This document shows positions 11,210-22,195 of a stretch of DNA of 64,000 nt, one piece after another. The DNA lies in assembly GCA_020091685.1 (NCBI GenBank), contig CM034603.1:6267848-6331847 (forward strand), read 5' to 3'. The translations under genes were made by a program, and so were the position numbers. Source of the stretch: Lutjanus erythropterus (lineage: Eukaryota > Chordata > Actinopteri > Lutjaniformes > Lutjanidae). How positions within the stretch are numbered: position 1 is the stretch's first letter; each line of letters starts with the position of its first letter. Below the pieces are notes generated by a model, which was not told the DNA's origin, did not search any database, and saw only the letters and a program-made list of their open reading frames with translations.

Positions 11210-11600
11210 TGTCAGCGCGAAGAGGAATCTGACTTTAAATATTCTGAAATGTATTTGACAAGTTTGGCTGGAACACAGAAACCATCCAAGTCTTCCTACT
11301 CGCTGCAGGCCCGATGTATCGGCGTCTTGTTACAGACCTCTGCAACCTGTCTGCATCAAATTAAGTCACTTTGACTGATCTCCGTCTTTAATTCCGGTGT
11401 GTCTTTTCTGGGGGCTGGCGCCGAATTTTTCAAAGCGTCAAGTGTTGACAAATCCAAAAAAAAAAAAAAAGGAAAAAACTGATGATTAAAGCTTGGAAAG
11501 GTTGATTGCCTTCCTCGAGCTTACTCCTACATGTAGCCGTCAATATTTTATGAGGCGAACCCCGCGGAGACGATTAGGAAGCGTCGGCTACACCCACCGG
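11210..11600. other. candidate conserved non-coding block
   Basis: CpG-containing, complex sequence interrupted by an A15 run (11456-11470). The arms GTAGCCG (about 11533) and CGGCTAC (about 11586) form a loose inverted repeat around an AT-rich core. There is no splice-bounded open frame. The regulatory call is inference from complexity alone. Confidence 0.25.
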
Positions 11601-13300
11601 GCTGGCCTCACTTTTGCACAAAAAGAAGTGTGAAACAATCGAGGGAGAGGTGAATGATTGAGGATAAAGAAAGAGTACTGCAATTAAAAAGTGTGACTGG
11701 ATTAATCAGCTGAGAACAACAGAACGAGGCCTGAAAGGGCATCTGATAAAAAAAAAAAAAAGAAAAAAGAAAAAGAGAAACATGTAATTGGCTTTTTCTC
11801 CGACTCACAGCGCCTGCAGGCTGAATGTGTTCTCCAGCAAGCAGGTAGAAACAAAAAAATGGCCGGATTAGGAAGCAGCAGAGCCAGCAATAATGTCAGC
11901 ATAATGTCCGGAGACACACTCTGATGGGCTGTGGTTGGGAACTGGAACCCCAACAAATTATATGCTGTGCTGGCTCTGTGTGTGTGTGTGTGCAGCACAT
12001 TACATGCATGTGTGTGTGAGGGTCTTATCAGTGTGTTCTCTGGTCAATCTCCAGCTAGACAAACAAACAGCCATATGGTCAATTAAGGCCCATCAATACC
12101 TCTGTTAACATCTTCACCAGCTGATAATTAAGAGCACAGCAGCCTGTCAGCAGCAGCACGCTCTGCTGAAAGTCATATCACCCCACTTCACACACCCCGC
12201 AAGGCAGAATGTGCTGGTTCTGGTGAGACCGTGCTTGAACTGAGTGTTATAACGCGTGATAAGTCACTGTTTGTGTGCTATTAGCATATTACAACCATGT
12301 CATTATGGGCTAAACAACTTGCAGGCAAATAAAAAAGACAGATAGATAGACAGTAGGAAACTGTATTATATGTATTATATAACAGAAGTGAATTCCTTCA
12401 TTTCAGATAAATTCTCCTGCATCTGAGTAGAGCTGCAGATGATGATACACCCAACTGTCTTGTTAAACTTGTTAGTTTTATACTTTTTGTATGAGCATTA
12501 TTTGAGAGAACATGAGAAGAAGAATCTCACTGTTAATGACTACTTCACTGTAATTGTTGCGCACATGATAAAATACTTTACATGCAATATTATGGACATA
12601 TTTTACATAGTCCAAAATTTTGGCAAATAATGCAAGATTTAGGCAACTTTGAGGATTTATTACAGCTGACTCTAAACATGAACAGACATCAGTATGACAG
12701 TAAATGAACAGGCAAAGCTCTGTTTTGGGGTTTTGGTCTCTTGTTCTCTGGCCCATTTGTTCTTGACTCAATCCTAGAGCTGCTGGTACTCGTCTCAGGC
12801 TGACTTAACTGGTTTTGACTACAAACTTTAAGCTATCACTGCATCAGAAACATTAAAAGTATGCAATTACATTGTCCCTGTCCAGTGAAGACCATGCAGT
12901 ATCTCAAAAGAGTCCACTTTTAAGCATAATGACAAAGATAATGGTGCTGTATAATGTCTCAATGTTGCACATATGGGCTATAGCCAACTGTTCAAGTAAA
13001 GCACCAATGAAATGATTCTGTCCAAGATCAGACCCCAGACATCTGAGCAGCCTGAGTGAGACGTGAACAGACGTACAACCGCAGACAGACAGTCCCCAGA
13101 AATATGAGCATCTCAGTGGCCGGCAGCCTCATTCATTAATTTTTCTGGAACAGGTACTGAAGTAAAGCTTCAATAAATTATGAAAAACTGGTCGGCTGGG
13201 AGCTTAAAACTGCAGTCAGTTGCAAGCTGCTGATTACCCATCTATATCTGGTATTAAGCATCAGGGAAACAATCTGACTTCCATCGCTTATGTCCAGAAA
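11601..13300. other. gene-free stretch with candidate non-coding blocks at 12020-12300 and 13000-13290
   Basis: No supported gene. 12020-12300 and 13000-13290 have the mixed composition and homeodomain-type ATTA/TAAT motifs often seen in conserved enhancers of developmental genes. A short TG run is at about 11978-11992 and a GATA run at about 12340-12352. The other parts are AT-rich and ordinary. The minus-strand 98-codon frame at 11702-11998 includes a polyphenylalanine run read from A runs. Confidence 0.3.
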
Positions 13301-14261
13301 AATTGGCCACTAAATGTATAGATGATAGCAATAGAGGGCTTGTGTAATGTGCAATTTACATCTCCAGGTATATGCATCCAAAATGACTGAGCCTGCTGAT
13401 TTGTTAGAACATAATTTCATACACATGTATAGTATGTGTTTATAGTATGAGTTTCTTGTTGTGTTATTGCTGGTTAGACTTACACCAGATGGTGTTTACA
13501 TACTTTCTACAGTGTAAATGCAGATGCCAGAGACAGATGTTTACATGGTTACAGTCTTACGGATGTGTTCCTTTGGAATCAGCAAATACATATTCTAAAA
13601 ACGTGCTAAATTTGGGCTCAAACACACAATCGCACCCTCCATCTTTCCATTCCTCCTGTGTCTTCTCCCCTTCTCCCTATCCGCCTCCTCCTCCCTCCTT
13701 CATTTTTCTCCATCTTATGTGTCTGATAATTACACAAGCTGCTCACTACTGACTCCAGCAGCCTCATAAAGTCCCTATATGCATACTGCAACATCTCCTT
13801 TATTAGTTGCTAGCTAGTTTAATCCCTTCCAAATAGGTCCGCACAGAGTCAGCTGGGCTTCAGTTGATATTCTGCCAGCAGCAGCAGAAAGCAAATTCTG
13901 GTAATTGAAAAGACCGTTGGGGGAGGATGGGAAACTCGAATTACATCGTATCCTACAGCAGTGGGCGTACCTGAGGCTGATGTTTGGAATATACATGACA
14001 GGCAATATACCTGTTTGTATGAACAGGCTGCTTTCCTAAAGACATGGCAATGATGCCAAGTGCTCACTCAGGACACAGTTTCCTCCAGACTCTGCCTGAA
14101 GTGGTTTCTAAACTGTCTAAAGAAAAAGTAAAGAAAGTGGGGAAAAAAAGAAAGTAACAAGTCAGGAGTGTGAGTCAGAAAGCAAAAACTACACTGATGC
14201 TTAGTTTGAATTATTTGTTAAAGCCACACTAATGATTATTTTTTAGGCAGATGCAATTAGC
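13301..14261. other. gene-free stretch
   Basis: Unique DNA, pyrimidine-rich at 13640-13710. The 101-codon frame from 13447 becomes Pro/Ser-rich where it crosses this tract and has no recognisable domain. Nothing else is supported. Confidence 0.45.
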
Positions 14262-14665
14262 ACCCAGGTGTCAGCAGCCAGTTATGCTATTTGCATCCAG
14301 GTTTGAATGCAAGTATGGCTATTTTCACCCATGTGTATATAGTTGAGCATGGCAGAGACAAGCATTCAGGTGTCCATAGCCAACAACGCTATTTTCACCC
14401 AGATGTATATAGCCTAGCATGGCAGAGACAAGCATCCAGGTGTCCATAGCCAACAATGCTATATGCATCCAGGGTGTAAATAGCCAATGTGGCTATTTAC
14501 ACCCTGTGGGTGTATATAGCTTAGCATAGCACATACAAGCACAGAGGTGTCTGTAGCCAACAACGCAATTTTCACCCGGGTGAATATAGCCTAGCATGGC
14601 AGTGACAAGCATCCAGGTGTCCATAGCCAACAATGCTATTTGCACCCAAGGTGTAAAAAGCCAGT
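14262..14665 (+). repeat. ~70-bp minisatellite
   Basis: The core GCATGGCAGAGACAAGCAT recurs at about 14347, 14417, 14525 (as GCATAGCACATACAAGCAC) and 14593, giving periods of about 70, 108 and 68 bases. Each core is followed by AGGTGTCCATAGCCAACAA and a phrase like GCTATTTTCACCCAG. The longer interval carries an extra partial unit that forms a perfect hairpin. First and last units are degenerate. The array looks old and is not part of a recognised transposon. Confidence 0.8.
14471..14505. repeat. perfect 15-bp inverted repeat inside the minisatellite
   Basis: AGGGTGTAAATAGCC (14471-14485) and GGCTATTTACACCCT (14491-14505) are exact reverse complements with a 5-base loop AATGT. A further C-G pair extends the stem to 16 bp. 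It arises where a unit's CACCC/TATTT phrase is present in both orientations. Confidence 0.9.
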
Positions 14666-15683
14666 GTCACTAGTTAGGGTCAGGGGAGAGGGGTGAGTCC
14701 AGTGTTTAACTCATTCACAACTTTCCCATTCTCTTCAAAGATTTTTACACTCTTTACACCCAGCCCCCTCATTTAGGTATACATAGACGGATAGCTGTTG
14801 GGTAAATATTGTCACCCAGGTGCAAATAGGCACTCTGTATTTTTTTTATTTATGTTAAAGAGCCACTTGAGCCAATTCTTGTTTGGTTTTACAAGTAGTT
14901 AGTTTGGTCTTAGTAATCTCACTTGAGATTGAATATACTATATATGTATGACGAATTAATAATAAATATAATATAACGAATTTCCAAAAATGTATCTAAA
15001 AATAGCTCCTCTGCCTATTACTGTTGTTTTATGCCTCCTAAAAAAACTCTTCATAGTTAGATAGTTGTCAGAAGCTCTTAGCTTTTGTACCAGTGCACAA
15101 GCTTACACAAAGGAAATAATGCAGCAAAATTCAAATGTCATGACATATATGGCAGGAACATAGCGGCTAATTACTGAAGAACCCCATGCTGATGCTAAAT
15201 ATAGCTAATCATTGCTGCCTGCATCCACACAACAGCCAGTGAACACACAAACACTGTTAACAAGCTCTTAGTGGAACCGTCCACAGCTGAGTAAAATCTT
15301 TACATATACAAACAGTTGGCGTATAATTGAGCGAGCATCAGGCCCCTTGTGAGCCGTCAGATGCTTACCAGTCTGGCCACGTAGGCTAATAGGGCAGCCA
15401 TGCAATTAGCACTGGTCCAAATGTAGCTGTAATGATTATTCCCACTATTACACAGACAAAAGGCCTCCGACCGAAAACACTAACTAGTCACAATGTCATT
15501 GTGATGACGGCTGGACTGACACACGCTGATTCCTAATATATTCAGAACCGCAAATAGAAGCCACATTGTCAACCAAACACATCCATTAATGAGCTTATGG
15601 TAGCTTCTGTGGACACACAGCTGCTCCACTGACTGGATACACAGAGGCACTCCTCAGATAAATAAAAATGAATACATTCTAAC
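14666..15683. other. gene-free stretch; candidate non-coding block 15120-15660
   Basis: No supported gene. 15120-15660 is complex, contains many TAATTA/CTAATTA homeodomain-type core motifs and lacks repeats, so it is a candidate conserved element. 14840-15060 is AT-rich and uninformative. Confidence 0.3.
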
Positions 15684-16847
15684 TACACCCTGAGAAAGAA
15701 AAGTGCTAACTAGAACTATAATGGGTTCTTCCTTTTCCCCCCAGAGTCCCCCTAGGAGAACCCTTTTTGGTAGAACCTTTAATAAAGGAGTTCAGCGAAT
15801 TCTACTTAAAACCCAATACACAGGTACTACATACCTAGAACCATCAGTGAAAGGTTTCACCCAGACACCCCTGTGAGCGGTTCTCCAGAGAACCCCTCTG
15901 AGACATAATGGTTCCATCCACAACACTCTCTGGGGGTTCTATCCAGATGTTCTACTGAGAACCTTTTAAAATGTCAAGGGTTTTATCTAGAACACATTCA
16001 GGTGGTTCTACCGTGAAACTTTTTGTATTCCAAGGGTTTTATCCAGAACACAGTAAAGGGTTCTTCCAGGAACAGTTTTATGTTAAAGGGATTTTGTTTA
16101 GAACACACTCAGAAGCTTCTTTGGGAACTTTTTTTATATTCCAACGGTGTTATTTAGAACTCACCCAGGGGTTTCTACCGAGAACCCTCTTATATTCCAA
16201 AGGTTTATCTAGAACCCAACCAAGAGGTTCTACAAGAACCTTTTTATATTCCATGGGTTTTATCTAGAACATAGTCAGGTGGTTCTACTGGGAAACTTTT
16301 TGTATTCCAAGGGTTTTATCCAAAACTTAGTGAGGGGTTCTTCTGAGATTAGTTTTATGTTAGAGGAATTTTATCTAGAATGCACTCAAGAGCTTCTTCA
16401 TATATATTTATATTCCTATAGTCCAAAGGTTTGTCTAGAACCCATCCACGGAGTCCTACCGAGAGCCCTTTAATATTCCAAGGATTTTATCTAGAACACA
16501 CTCAGGAGATTCTTCCAGGAAGCTTTTTGTATTTCAATGGTTTGATCTAGAACACAGTCAGGGGCGTTCTACACATGCACATATTAATTTTTCAGTGGTT
16601 TTGTTAAGAGCCCACATAGGGGGTTCTATCGAGAACCCTTTTATATTATAGTACAAAGAATATCTGATAAACGAGTTCTACAAGGATTTCAACAATCCCT
16701 GAGGCACTCTTTCTTCAAACAAGGGTTCTTCACAGAACACTTAATCTTACAAAGAATCCTTGCCAAACCCTTTCTTCAAAAAAAGACTTCTTCAAAAGCA
16801 AATGTTCTGGGCAGAACCCTTTTGGAACCCTCATTTCTAAGAGTGTA
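15684..16847 (+). mobile_element. non-autonomous DNA element with ~56-bp internal tandem array (copy 1)
   Basis: The left end TACACCCTGAGAAA and the reverse complement of the right end, TACACTCTTAGAAA, form imperfect terminal inverted repeats, with TA at both borders. The interior from about 15900 to 16640 is a tandem array whose anchor TTTTATCTAGAAC (or variants) occurs at about 15981, 16037, 16092, 16148, 16203, 16258, 16314 and 16369, a period of 55-56 bp. Units pair GGTTCT with AGAACC and so can fold internally. The right 200 bp beyond the array are colinear with the second copy at 27488-28161. TIRs of this type (ACACTCTTAGAAATAAAGG) are familiar from fish MITEs. The superfamily is not certain. 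Confidence 0.7.
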
Positions 16848-17459
16848 GGCAGCCATCGCAGTATGACATTAGGATGCCGTTTGAGTAGAGCGGTTAGCTT
16901 TTCATCCACAGATGAATTTGCTGATTGATTTTGTTCAATTATTTGCTTTTGTTACTGCGGTGCAGACAGATAACGACATATTTCATGTCAGTTTGAAGGT
17001 TGATGTGAGGTTGATTGATTTTGGAAGTGCTTCAAATTCCTATTAATATAGATCCCACTGCATTGCTTAAAAGCCTCAGTGACTGTGTCTCTCTAATAAT
17101 ATTTGAACTGCCTCTGATACTGTCACTCTTGGCAAGCAGCGGCGGACGGAGCGTTGACCGCCAGTGACCATTAATCATCTACATAGTCACTTCTGCCATC
17201 TGCCAATACTGCTAAGTTGACAATAACAACCATTAATGAGTAGAATTAGCCGCAGCCCAGGGCCCATTGCATTCTAACGGAAATCCATGGACAAACAAAC
17301 AGCTGGTCGTTTACCACTGGATAGGGTCACTTAGAGCCATCAGAAGCTTCCTGATAGTCTGACAGACAGAAAGGACGAGCCAAACCCACAACCAGAGGAG
17401 AGTGCTACATCTCATGCTCTGTTGCACACATGCACTCAGTCTGGTCCATGAAATCGGAA
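16848..17459. other. gene-free stretch; candidate non-coding block 17030-17300
   Basis: 17030-17300 has balanced composition, a CpG cluster near 17140-17160 and ATTA-type motifs in several places. It looks more constrained than its surroundings but has no supported exon. The regulatory assignment is inference. Confidence 0.3.
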
Positions 17460-18631
17460 CGCTGTAAAAAATCATACAGGAATTTAGTGGAAACAATTGT
17501 TCTTTTCCAAGTAACGACATAAAAAACAAGTTAGTTAAACTTAAAATTCCAATTCATTTTCAGAACACATCAGAACTCAAACCTCTAACTTCAAGTTTTT
17601 AATCTTAATGATGAGTCTGTACAGATGTCACTCAAATTAAGTTAAAGCAGCAATATTTAAAAATTACGCACCCCGAAATGAATACAGCGGGCTAAATAGC
17701 AAGTTGGAACCTGTAAATTTAATAGGTTCAAATCCTATTTAATATGATTCTGTCTATGGTTGAAGTGAGTTGCTTCCTCCTGCCCCCTCCTCCCCAGATT
17801 CCAGGAAGCTCAGCAGGAACACTGCAGGAGTGCAAGACAGGTGCAACCTTGTAATTTGACAGCACGTGGCAGTGGGTCCTATGGAAAGTTGATCAGCTGT
17901 TTATGACTGTCCTTTGTCTGACAACATAAAGTGAATCATGTTATAATGAAAACAAAAGCCCAAACCTGCTGTGACATAAAGTTTTTTTTGATGATTTATT
18001 ACAATAAATATATTACAGATTTCTCCTTTGATGTAAATATATGAGTTTTATATATTCAGCTTTTCTTTTTATTTTCTATTTATTTCCAGAACTCTTTTCT
18101 CTTTTCTCTTGTGACTTGAATGATGAGTTGAATGAAAAGAGTTCAGTCAACTCATTAAATTAAGTTTCAAAAGAAACATAATGCATGCTGGGAAGTCTGC
18201 TAATATGTTGATTGTTTGAGAGTAAAAACTCTTCTGAGACTTTTCTTTTTTACACTTTGTAGAAAACCTATGGCAACGTGCTGTGTCACTCTAATAGACT
18301 TTAAGATAAGTCATGGTTAGTTGCTTTTACATTGAAAATGCAAACCAAGATGAAGGTTTATCAAAATTTAATAAATTATAATAAATGTTAAATGTTCCAG
18401 ATGCTTGTGACTGAAGATTTGTTGGTTCAACTTAAAATTAAGCTTCTTGAAAATGTTTTCTCACATACAACTGAATTAATATGACATTTATTTGACTAGA
18501 AAAGTTTACTTCTTTTGAATAGGTACAAAATTAACCCAACTTCTCCTTTCAAGCTCAGTCAACTTAAAATTTTAAGGTAGCCCAGCCAACCAATATTTTT
18601 TAGTTAAAGCAAATAATTTGTTTAGACAGTG
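17460..18631. mobile_element. MITE-like element, CACTG-type ends
   Basis: The left end is CGCTGTAAAAAATCAT and the reverse complement of the right end is CACTGTCTAAACAAATT. Subterminal regions carry mirrored AACTTAAAATT / AATTTTAAGTTGA motifs at about 17537-17550 and 18560-18575, and similar AAGTTNA motifs recur internally. This arrangement matches a teleost family with CACTGTAAAAAAT termini. No clean target duplication is visible and there is no transposase. Internal DNA is AT-rich. Confidence 0.5.
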
Positions 18632-19290
18632 AATGAAGGTTTTAAGGCATTTGTTAAATGTATAATAATATAAATGAATGATGCAGTCACTGTGTTTTTT
18701 GTTTTCATTTGTAGTATTTTTCAGGCCAGCTGCAAAAAAGGCTGCCAAAGCACCACTCATTGACAAATCCATTAAGCTATTAGTACAATCAGCACCAGCC
18801 TTACAATTAATGGAACTATTAGGACAGTTAGCACTGGTGACTTGCTATCTTGGTTCATGTCAAAGGAATACTCTAAAGGAACAGTTGGCTGTTAATTGAG
18901 CTGGCTTAAGCACTAATGACCTATCAGAGCATTGCCAGGCAGGCCATATGTGGGCTAATGGGCCAACCACGGTGCTAGAATGAGTCCGCCGATAGAGGTG
19001 TTCAGCGTTCCCACTTGCCAGATTTCCCTGATCCACATAGACAAACCTGGAAACACAGGTGGACTCATTCGGATTCCAAGCACACACTGCATCAACGCTC
19101 CATAACCTTTTCTAAATTTTTATGGAAAGCAGTCATTTTTGGGCTGCTGTGACCAGCCGCTGGACACATGCACCCAACGCTGATGTGAATAAAATTAAGA
19201 GGGTGAGATTTGCATGGTGAACGTGACTTTCCCTCAGTAAGTTGGGCTTAAATATGCATACTCCTGTTTTTGAAGAAATGGATGAGATTG
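18632..19290. other. candidate conserved non-coding block
   Basis: 18740-19260 is complex, repeat-free and rich in ATTA/TTAATTG motifs (for example CAATTAATGG near 18806 and GTTAATTGAG near 18891). No splice-bounded coding frame is convincing. The 73- and 75-codon frames on either strand show no domain. Candidate enhancer by inference only. Confidence 0.3.
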
Positions 19291-19294
19291 AGGA

Positions 19295-19425
19295 AGATGT
19301 ACTCCAGCCAAGTCCATTTGCTCAAGTGCTGTACCAAAGTGCAAGATTTAGGAAATGCTACTTTATACTTGTATTGTACTGCATCTTCAGAGGGAATTAT
19401 TGTACTTTTTAATCATGCTGGTGGC
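19295..19425. repeat. teleost interspersed repeat ('CTCAAGTACTGTAC' family)
   Basis: The order 'TTGCTCAAGTGCTGTACCAA', then 'AAATGCTACTTTATACTTGT', then 'CAGAGGGAATTATTGTACTT' matches a very abundant fish repeat usually reading ACTCAAGTACTGTACTTAAGT ... TGCTACTTTATACTTCTAC ... TCAGAGGGAAATATTGTAC. A related fragment lies at about 62155-62250. Class is uncertain. Confidence 0.6.
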
Positions 19426-20590
19426 ATCGGTAGAGACATTTAATGTTCTATTCCTTTTTGGCAGGACATGATTTGTCCCGATCCTCAAGAATATATGATA
19501 TAAAATAAGCAAGGTCTACAAAATGGGCTGTTTTCAGACATTTGTAGAACTAATAGTTGAGGATGAGCTTTACTGCTGACAAGAGTTTCAATGTCTGGGG
19601 TGACAGACAGAGCTACTTTTCGATCACGCTCCATGTCCAACCTGTCCCTCTGCTTTGACTTGAGCTGGGCTAAAATGAAGAAACTGCTTAAGGGTTTGAC
19701 TGCATGAGCGGCGAGGGACTAATACTGAGCTATCACATTGTTGCGCCAGAACCCTGGAAAGTTCTTTTTCCTGATCTCAAGACAGCTTCGCCGGCTGATT
19801 CTCATTGTTGCTTGGCAACGTGATGCTTTTCATTCTGAGCGGGTCACGTATCCAGGTCTGATCTTTCTCTGTCTAGTCATGAAACTCAACTTGTGGTGTT
19901 CAGCCACTGCTATTGGGAAATGTGTAAAGTCTGTCTTTGGACAGGCCTAAATGATTTACCCATGATGGGATCTTATTGAATGCAGTGATTTTTTTCAGAT
20001 GGTTCATCAGATACTGTTACCCCACCCTGCAATTTTTTTTTCTTTTTTTTCTGACCAAACTGACCCTGGCTGGCTGAGAAAGCTTGACATAGATGACATT
20101 TTGCACAGATGTTCATTGTTTCCAGAGGATGAATCATACTGACTTCTGTGACCCCCTGGCCTTCCTTTTGCCCCGTCCTTGTGTTGACATTTTTGGCTTT
20201 TAGTGACATGACTTCAGAGCTTCGATTGATTGATACTGAAGTTTTATGACCAAAATATTATGACTGCAGAACTTTTACATGTATTTGAATATTTCTATAT
20301 TGCAGAATTATTGTGTTTATCTTCGTAAAACACCTGAGCACTTTGTCCAGCACTGGGTACATAAGATTTTGCATGTTTTTTCATTTTAATATTCGATTTA
20401 TTTCTTGGTATTATTTCATTTTATGCTATGTGCATAAACTTGCAAGAAAACTGGGAACTGGTAATTTTTATTGTATTTATTAATTTATTCGCTAACATAT
20501 TTATTTTTTTTCTTCTTCATTAATTAATTTGCATTCTGATCGCTTAAAAGCTATACTGTGTGGGGGGGACCTGCTTTTCATTTACTGCAG
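19426..20590. other. gene-free stretch
   Basis: Mostly AT-rich unique sequence. T and A runs occur at 20032-20050. 19950-20220 is slightly more complex but has no supported exon. The terminal part (20560-20590) provides the polypyrimidine tract of the speculative acceptor discussed next. Confidence 0.45.
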
Positions 20591-20722
20591 GGTCAAAAGT
20601 GCATTATTCTTACATTTTCTTCCATATAATGGATCTGTTTTTAAATGAGCCCGACTTTATGGTGTTTGGTCACATTTGCGCTGACGAGGGCTATGCCATC
20701 CCTTTTAAGGCCATTTCACGAG
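20591..20722 (+). other. speculative exon (splice-bounded open frame, 132 bp)
   Basis: A polypyrimidine stretch ending TTCATTTACTGCAG precedes the interval and a consensus donor GTAAGT follows it at 20723. The frame that starts with the last two bases of a codon is open across all 132 bases and reads, in its last third, FGHICADEGYAIPFKAISR. The length is a multiple of three. I do not recognise the peptide. A frame of 44 codons with such sites can occur by chance, and no neighbouring exon was found. The DNA immediately downstream is also complex, so a conserved non-coding element is an equally good reading. Confidence 0.15.
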
Positions 20723-21235
20723 GTAAGTAATGGCCGCCCAGAAGACATTCATCTTCAATAAGTGGTGAGCAGGCAGGTGGAGAGCTACGGGCTGTCTGGC
20801 AGCCATAGAGCCAAAGTGAGTTCGTTCTAAAACTGTCATGTTTGTGCTCATTCAGCGCTCGCCCACACAGCTGCTCAGCTCAGAGTTTAATCATACAGAA
20901 GTTTCTTTGCTTGACCTATGGAACGACACTCAATCATGGAGAAGGTTAATAACATATAATAACAACATTTAGCTGTGCCGTGTCTATTATATAAGCTTAA
21001 TTATATAAGCACCATCGTCCTCCCAGTTAAGAGAGAATAAAGAGTTAAAGAGTGAGTGAATTACATCAAAACCTGATTCACATAACCTTATCAAGTAATT
21101 ACAAGTGCATACTTCACTTATTTCTACAGGTCATGTATTTAAAGTTGCGCCTGGTATGTAAAATTCATGTAATTATTCCCACCAGGCGTAGCAGGGAGGG
21201 GATTGTGCGATCACTTCCTTGTGCTCCCTGACCTC
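20723..21235. other. gene-free stretch; candidate non-coding block to about 20900
   Basis: 20723-20900 remains complex, with CpGs and CAGCTG motifs, and may form one conserved block with the speculative exon. 20940-21235 is AT-rich and unique. No gene is supported. Confidence 0.3.
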
Positions 21236-21239
21236 ATGA

Positions 21240-21395
21240 GACACATCTTTGGCCATAACTCAAGATTCACACACTAATTACGAGAAAATTATACACAAGT
21301 ATCAAAGAGGATAAAATGATGATGTGATTACATTTTATATCCAAAAGGTCAAAGGTTGACTTAATTGTGAAATCATAATGTTCAACTCTATATCA
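21240..21395. repeat. teleost interspersed repeat ('GGCCATAACTCAAG' family)
   Basis: The phrase order TTTGGCCATAACTCAAGATT, ACTAATTACGAGAAAATTA, GGATAAAATGATGATGTGAT, CCAAAAGGTCAAAGGTTGAC matches a recurrent fish repeat that in other copies continues CTTCACTGTGACATCATAATG. Here the last part is TTAATTGTGAAATCATAATG. Class is uncertain and no ends were determined. Confidence 0.55.
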
Positions 21396-22097
21396 GTTTT
21401 CTGTCCTCTTTAAAAATAGTCTCTAAGTGGAGACAGCATGTTTCTCACTGGAAATTATTCACTGGAGAACTTCTGTTTTGCCAAAAAAATACACTTGTTA
21501 CCTTTCATCGAATTCCTGTTAAGTCACAGGTCAATAAGTCTTCACTACATACATTATACGAGTATGGACAGACATGAATGTAAAGTGTAGCTTGACTGAT
21601 TGGTGGAGACGTATAAAACAAAGCCTAACTGCCTCACAGTTGTACAACCATTGACAGCTGGTGAAATTGCAGCAGGTGCTTCAGCATCTGTTGCCAGGTG
21701 GGGATCTGCACTCTACAGAGGACACTGTTCTAGTTTTAGCTAAAGGCTGAAACAGAGAGGGGGCATCTAATCCCGATGAGTTTTGAGATTCACCTGGGCT
21801 GCCCAAATTACACTGTCAACATGACCACTAGGGAATCTGCAAAGCACACAGGACACACACTTTGTCAAGACAAAGTCAGTCACAATTTCTTTCTTCACCA
21901 TCTGCACATGTTAACTGCAGAATAGGAAGAGTGAGGCAAAGATCGTGGTTACAATAAGGAAGAAATAATAAAGAAATGGTTTCACATGGAGTGACGACAA
22001 GATTCCAGGAAGATGCTGTGCCTGGATATTTTAAGTTTTAATACCAGTGAGATATAACATGTTAATTAATGAACTTTAAAGGTGCTGTATTTCCAGT
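21396..22097. other. gene-free stretch
   Basis: Unique AT-rich sequence without a supported gene or a recognised repeat. Confidence 0.45.
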
Positions 22098-22195
22098 TTT
22101 TATGCTAAGCTAAGCTCAATGACTGGTGCCTGTTGCTTCATATTTTCCATAGTAACGTGAGAGTGGTTTCAATCTTTTCTTGTAACTCTTGGCAA
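22098..22195. repeat. teleost interspersed repeat ('TATGCTAAGCTAAGCT' family)
   Basis: TTTATGCTAAGCTAAGCT followed by GAGAGTGGTTTCAATCTTTT and AACTCTTGGCAA is the order of an abundant fish repeat (TTATGCTAAGCTAGGCTAA ... GAGAGTGGTATCGATCTT ... AACTCTCGGCAA). Only a fragment is present. Confidence 0.55.

Noticed and set aside
15971..16267. 98-codon open frame with apparent peptide repeats in the 56-bp array
   Set aside because: The unit length is 55-56 bases, not a multiple of three, so successive units are read in different frames. The repetition in the peptide is a by-product of stop-poor repeat DNA. The similar 113-codon frame at 27568-27909 on the other strand has the same origin.
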